DNA of 64,000 nucleotides from Mycolicibacterium confluentis (GTDB taxonomy: Bacteria; Actinomycetota; Actinomycetes; Mycobacteriales; Mycobacteriaceae). The stretch's first letter is position 1. Each line of letters begins with the position of its first letter. The notes below the pieces were generated by a model that saw only the letters and a list, made by a program, of their open reading frames with translations, did not search any database and had not been told where the DNA came from. The stretch is from NCBI RefSeq assembly GCF_010729895.1, contig NZ_AP022612.1, forward strand, positions 5,270,001 to 5,334,000, read 5' to 3'. Below, piece after piece: positions 60,875-64,000 of the stretch. Position numbers and translations under genes: made by a program.

Positions 60875-61777
60875 ATGAGCAACGACGTCCTCACACCCGT
60901 CGTAGGTACTGCGGGCGTGAAGCGCGGTATGGCGGAGATGCTCAAGGGTGGCGTCATCATGGACGTCGTCACGCCGGAGCAGGCCCGGATCGCCGAAGGT
61001 GCCGGAGCAGTGGCCGTCATGGCCCTGGAGCGAGTGCCCGCCGACATCCGCGCCCAGGGCGGGGTGTCGCGGATGAGCGACCCCGACATGATCGAGGGAA
61101 TCATCTCCGCGGTGACCATCCCGGTGATGGCCAAGGTCCGCATCGGACACTTCGTCGAGGCGCAGATCCTCACACGCCTTGGCGTGGACTACATCGACGA
61201 GTCCGAGGTGCTCACCCCCGCCGACTACACCCACCACATCGACAAGTGGCGCTTCACCGTGCCGTTCGTGTGCGGCGCGACCAATCTCGGTGAGGCGCTT
61301 CGCCGGATCACCGAGGGCGCGGCGATGATCCGCTCCAAGGGCGAGGCCGGCACCGGTGATGTGTCCAACGCGACCACCCACATGCGCCAGATCGGCGGCG
61401 AGATCCGCCGGCTGACGTCGCTGTCCGAGGATGAGCTGTTCGTAGCGGCCAAGGAACTGCAGGCCCCCTACGAGCTGGTCGCCGAGGTGGCCCGGGCCGG
61501 GAAGCTGCCGGTGACGCTGTTCACCGCGGGCGGCATCGCGACGCCTGCCGATGCGGCGATGATGATGCAGCTCGGTGCCGAGGGCGTGTTCGTCGGCTCG
61601 GGCATCTTCAAGTCCGGCGATCCGGCCGCGCGTGCGGCGGCGATCGTCAAGGCCACCACCTTCTACGACGATCCCGATGTGCTGGCCAAGGTCTCCCGTG
61701 GACTCGGTGAGGCGATGGTCGGCATCAACGTCGAGGACATCGCGGCACCGCACCGCCTCGCCGAACGCGGCTGGTAA
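60875..61777 (+). CDS. pdxS: pyridoxal 5'-phosphate synthase subunit PdxS
   Basis: A 300-residue PdxS. Catalytic residues are in place: the Asp in [17 protein letters not shown], the Lys in MAKVRIGHF and the second Lys in [12 protein letters not shown]. PdxS condenses ribose 5-phosphate, glyceraldehyde 3-phosphate and ammonia to PLP, normally with the glutaminase PdxT. No pdxT is nearby, so this copy may use free ammonium or a PdxT made elsewhere. Its place beside a PLP aminotransferase suggests local cofactor supply. It follows the SDR gene by 83 bases. Confidence 0.95.
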   Translation: MSNDVLTPVVGTAGVKRGMAEMLKGGVIMDVVTPEQARIAEGAGAVAVMALERVPADIRAQGGVSRMSDPDMIEGIISAVTIPVMAKVRIGHFVEAQILTRLGVDYIDESEVLTPADYTHHIDKWRFTVPFVCGATNLGEALRRITEGAAMIRSKGEAGTGDVSNATTHMRQIGGEIRRLTSLSEDELFVAAKELQAPYELVAEVARAGKLPVTLFTAGGIATPADAAMMMQLGAEGVFVGSGIFKSGDPAARAAAIVKATTFYDDPDVLAKVSRGLGEAMVGINVEDIAAPHRLAERGW

Positions 61778-61826
61778 CCCGGTCAGTTGCGGGCTGGCAC
61801 CGAACCCGTCGAGTTATCGTCATACT

Positions 61827-62666
61827 GTGTCCACAACCAATAGCGAGTCGATACCAAAGGCCGCATCGGCCGGATCCGCTGCACCGACTATCAAGGTGCT
61901 GGTGAAGATGAGCGACACACTGACCGCACTGGCGGAGCATGAGTCCCTCAGTGCGACCCAGATTTCCGAAATCATCCAGGAGCCTCGCAGCAGCGTCTAC
62001 CGGTTGTTGCGCACGATGCGCGAGTACGGCTACGTAGACCGGGCACACCGCGGGGAGTTCGTGCTCGGCACACGCCTCCTTCAGCTCGGTGCCGGCGTGG
62101 CCGCACGATTCAACCTCCGCGAAGCTGCGCTTCCACGCATGTGGGAGCTGCGGGATGAGACCGACGCGACCGTGCTGCTCTTCGTCAAGCGTGGCGACCA
62201 TGCCATCTGTGTCGAACGGTTCGACGGACGCTACGTGCGTTGGGAGATCACCGATGTCGGTGACCTCCTTCCTCTGTACGCGGGCGCGGCCCCCCGTTTG
62301 ATGCTCGCACTGTCATCGGACGAGGAGATCGATCGATATCTGGACGAGGCCACCCTCGAGGCGCCGACCAAGCACTCCCCCACGTCTCCCCGCAGGGTCC
62401 GCGAAATGCTGGCCGAGATCAGAACCACCGGCGTTGCGGTGAGTGATCAAGATCTGGTGATCGGGGTGGCGTCCATCGCCGCACCGATCAGGAACCATTC
62501 GGGCGAGGTGGTGGGAGCAATGTCCTACTCCGGCCTGGCGGCAACCCTTCTGGGCAATGGCAATCGTGACAAGTCCATCGCATTGATCAAGGCTGCCGCC
62601 CTGGCCACTTCCCTGGATCTGGGATGGAATCCCGACCGGAACACCCCAGTGGATCACTCGACGTGA
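61827..62666 (+). CDS. IclR-family transcriptional regulator
   Basis: A 279-residue regulator. The winged helix is LSATQISEIIQEPRSSVYRLLRTMREYGYV (split here as two helices), followed by the IclR ligand domain with LPLYAGAAPRLMLA and GVASIAAPIRNHSGEVVGAM. No ribosome site precedes GTG 61827, and a TATCGT-like box lies about seven bases before it, so the message may be leaderless. It probably controls pdxS, SDR or aminotransferase genes next to it. Confidence 0.9.
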   Translation: MSTTNSESIPKAASAGSAAPTIKVLVKMSDTLTALAEHESLSATQISEIIQEPRSSVYRLLRTMREYGYVDRAHRGEFVLGTRLLQLGAGVAARFNLREAALPRMWELRDETDATVLLFVKRGDHAICVERFDGRYVRWEITDVGDLLPLYAGAAPRLMLALSSDEEIDRYLDEATLEAPTKHSPTSPRRVREMLAEIRTTGVAVSDQDLVIGVASIAAPIRNHSGEVVGAMSYSGLAATLLGNGNRDKSIALIKAAALATSLDLGWNPDRNTPVDHST

Positions 62667-62721
62667 CTCTCCCCAACTCGACGTCGGTCTCTCCACATCA
62701 AGCCTCGGTTAGGGTCCGATC

Positions 62722-63501
62722 GTGACTTCACGCGCAGATTCCTCCAAACGCGCCGCGCCCGACCACTCGGTCGAACTCATCGCCAAGGCCGATGAAGTGC
62801 TCGAACTGCTGCTGTCGACTCCGTCCCTGACCGTCGCACAGATCGCCGAGGGCGTCGGCATGCCCCGGCCAAGCGTGTATCGGCTTCTTTCCACCCTGGA
62901 GACAGTGGGATTCGTCAGGCCGACAGCTGCCGGCAATCGTTATCACCTTGGGCTGCGACTCTTCGAGTTGGGGCAGATCGCCAGCGCCCGAAACCCTCTC
63001 GTCAATCAGGCGCGTCCCGCCATGGAGGACCTCGCCCGCGTCACCGGGGAGTCGGTGTTCCTGACCGTGCGGAGAGGGGACGAAGCACTGTGTCTCGCCC
63101 GTATCGCGGGTGCACGAACGGCGCTGATGGTGCTCGAAGCGGGTACGAAGTTGCCGCTGCATGTGGGGGCAGGTCCACGCATGCTCCTGGCGAGCTCCGA
63201 CGATGCGGATATCGAGGACTACCTCGAACGCTGTGCGCTGACAGCGGAGCCGCCCTACCAGCTGCAGGACGTTGACCATCTGCGTGAGCAGCTTCGCACC
63301 GCCCGAGAGAACGGGTACTCGCTCAGTGAAGAGGACGTCGTTCCCGGTGTCGCGACGATCGCCGCGCCGCTCCGCAATCGCCAGGGGGCAACCATCGCGG
63401 CCCTCTCGGTTGGGGGCGCCCACGACGTGGTGATCGGTGGTGACCCCACGCGACTCGCGCGCACCATCGTGGAAGCCGCCGAGAGCATCCAGCTGGAGTG
63501 A
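62722..63501 (+). CDS. IclR-family transcriptional regulator
   Basis: A 259-residue IclR protein: LTVAQIAEGVGMPRPSVYRL begins the winged helix, and LPLHVGAGPRMLLA and GVATIAAPLRNRQGATIAAL mark the ligand domain. It is a diverged paralogue of the preceding regulator, which ends 55 bases earlier. GTG 62722 also lacks a ribosome site. Tandem IclR genes suggest two inducers or a heteromeric control of the amine island. Confidence 0.9.
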   Translation: MTSRADSSKRAAPDHSVELIAKADEVLELLLSTPSLTVAQIAEGVGMPRPSVYRLLSTLETVGFVRPTAAGNRYHLGLRLFELGQIASARNPLVNQARPAMEDLARVTGESVFLTVRRGDEALCLARIAGARTALMVLEAGTKLPLHVGAGPRMLLASSDDADIEDYLERCALTAEPPYQLQDVDHLREQLRTARENGYSLSEEDVVPGVATIAAPLRNRQGATIAALSVGGAHDVVIGGDPTRLARTIVEAAESIQLE

Positions 63502-63509
63502 CAGGGTGT

Positions 63510-63763
63510 GCGGTCAAACGCGTTGCCGTGGCCGCGTTCTCGAGATTCCTCGGTGACTCCTGCCCGAACACCTGCGCAAGGCTGAGGCGTTGCGCCTCGA
63601 ACATCCCGACGCCTCACTGGAGGAGCTGGGACGCCTCGCCCAGCCACCCATGACCAAAGACGCCATCGCCGGGCAACTGCGACGCCTGATGCGCAAAGAC
63701 GGACTGGCAGAAGAGAAGGCCAAAGCACAGGCCGTTCAATGCCCGATGGCCACCCGGGGCTGA
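63510..63763 (+). pseudogene. C-terminal fragment of a WhiA-like regulator, frameshifted
   Basis: One frame reads [29 protein letters not shown] and [14 protein letters not shown], matching the C-terminal DNA-binding end of WhiA. Pieces like LEI and LGD that should precede it appear in other frames just upstream, so at least one frameshift has occurred, and an in-frame TGA precedes LPEHL. The bulk of the gene (normally about 325 codons) is missing. It is a decayed duplicate rather than the working whiA. Confidence 0.7.
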
Positions 63764-63767
63764 ACCG

Positions 63768-64000
63768 GTGCCTACGGCAGTCTTCACCGAGTCGAACAGG
63801 GCACTTCACGTGCTGACGGCAACCGCGTTGTCGGCAGCACTCGCAGCACTGGTCTACGGCCACCGGTGGCTGACCACACCCGTGGTGTGCAACGACTTCT
63901 GCGATCCAGACAGCATCCCGTCCGTCCTGATCGTCCTTGCGGCACTGGCAGTCACAGCTGGGTGGACCAGTATCGCGCTGCGTGCGGCACGCCAACTGGG
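63768..64000 (+). CDS. start of a small membrane protein (C-terminus outside window)
   Basis: A frame from GTG 63768 stays open to the window end. It has a hydrophobic stretch (LTATALSAALAALVYG), a loop with CNDFCDPD and a second hydrophobic stretch (VLIVLAALAVTAGW). Two membrane segments with a Cys-containing loop between them are therefore visible. There is no family match from memory and no clear ribosome site. Confidence 0.45.
   Translation, partial: MPTAVFTESNRALHVLTATALSAALAALVYGHRWLTTPVVCNDFCDPDSIPSVLIVLAALAVTAGWTSIALRAARQL

Noticed and set aside
1..64000. CRISPR arrays, tRNA or rRNA genes, transposases, phage genes
   Set aside because: No regularly spaced repeats, cloverleaf-like segments or transposase/integrase motifs were noticed on either strand; short tRNAs could be missed without a covariance search.

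Overview
The window looks like chromosome of a fast-growing actinobacterium of the Mycobacterium/Mycolicibacterium group. The evidence is high GC, many GTG starts, a complete yrbEA-yrbEB-mceABCDEF operon, a KshA-type 3-ketosteroid 9alpha-hydroxylase, KstD-type flavoproteins, an ECF sigma factor resembling mycobacterial SigH, and a decayed whiA fragment. I saw no rRNA or tRNA gene, CRISPR array, insertion sequence, phage gene or origin. All functions are read from sequence motifs and family knowledge; no search was run.

Region 1 (1-19.4 kb) is a steroid or terpenoid catabolic cluster in several short operons. It holds an old-yellow-enzyme flavoprotein (cut by the window edge), a Baeyer-Villiger monooxygenase coupled to an SDR, an acyl-CoA ligase, SnoaL-like proteins, two more SDRs, an HSL-type esterase, a possible non-haem iron oxygenase, three flavoproteins of the KstD/fumarate-reductase fold, KshA with a small cysteine protein, a hotdog thioesterase and a PadR regulator. 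A 17-bp element recurs four times here, three times 43-45 bp before a start codon. KshA plus KstD is the classic pair that opens steroid ring B, so the cluster probably handles a steroid core.

Region 2 (19.4-31.3 kb) is an eight-gene mce operon on the minus strand, with an inverted repeat before its first gene. Three small secreted proteins and an SDR flank it. Mce systems import lipids, including sterols in the Mce4 case. This one lacks mam/sup genes at its 3' end.

Region 3 (31.3-43.6 kb) is regulatory and mixed: an ECF sigma factor with a cupin, a 931-residue LuxR-family ATPase regulator, an NmrA-like protein, an SDR, a metallo-beta-lactamase-fold hydrolase, a PucR/CdaR-type regulator divergent from a membrane desaturase fused to its own ferredoxin reductase, and a TetR regulator with a 34-bp perfect palindrome upstream.

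Region 4 (43.6-61.8 kb) looks like a second catabolic island, probably for a small amine or amino acid. It encodes an SDR, a SurE-type phosphatase, a succinate-semialdehyde-type dehydrogenase, a 2-oxoacid dehydrogenase E1alpha/E1beta with a reduced E2 lacking the catalytic His motif, an APH-like kinase, a fused FAD/FeS 2-hydroxyacid dehydrogenase, a VOC protein, a DAO-type oxidase, a second aldehyde dehydrogenase, a class III aminotransferase, an SDR and PdxS. The core of the TetR-side palindrome recurs in the promoter region of the last block.

Region 5 (61.8-64 kb) holds two tandem IclR regulators, a whiA remnant and the start of a membrane protein.
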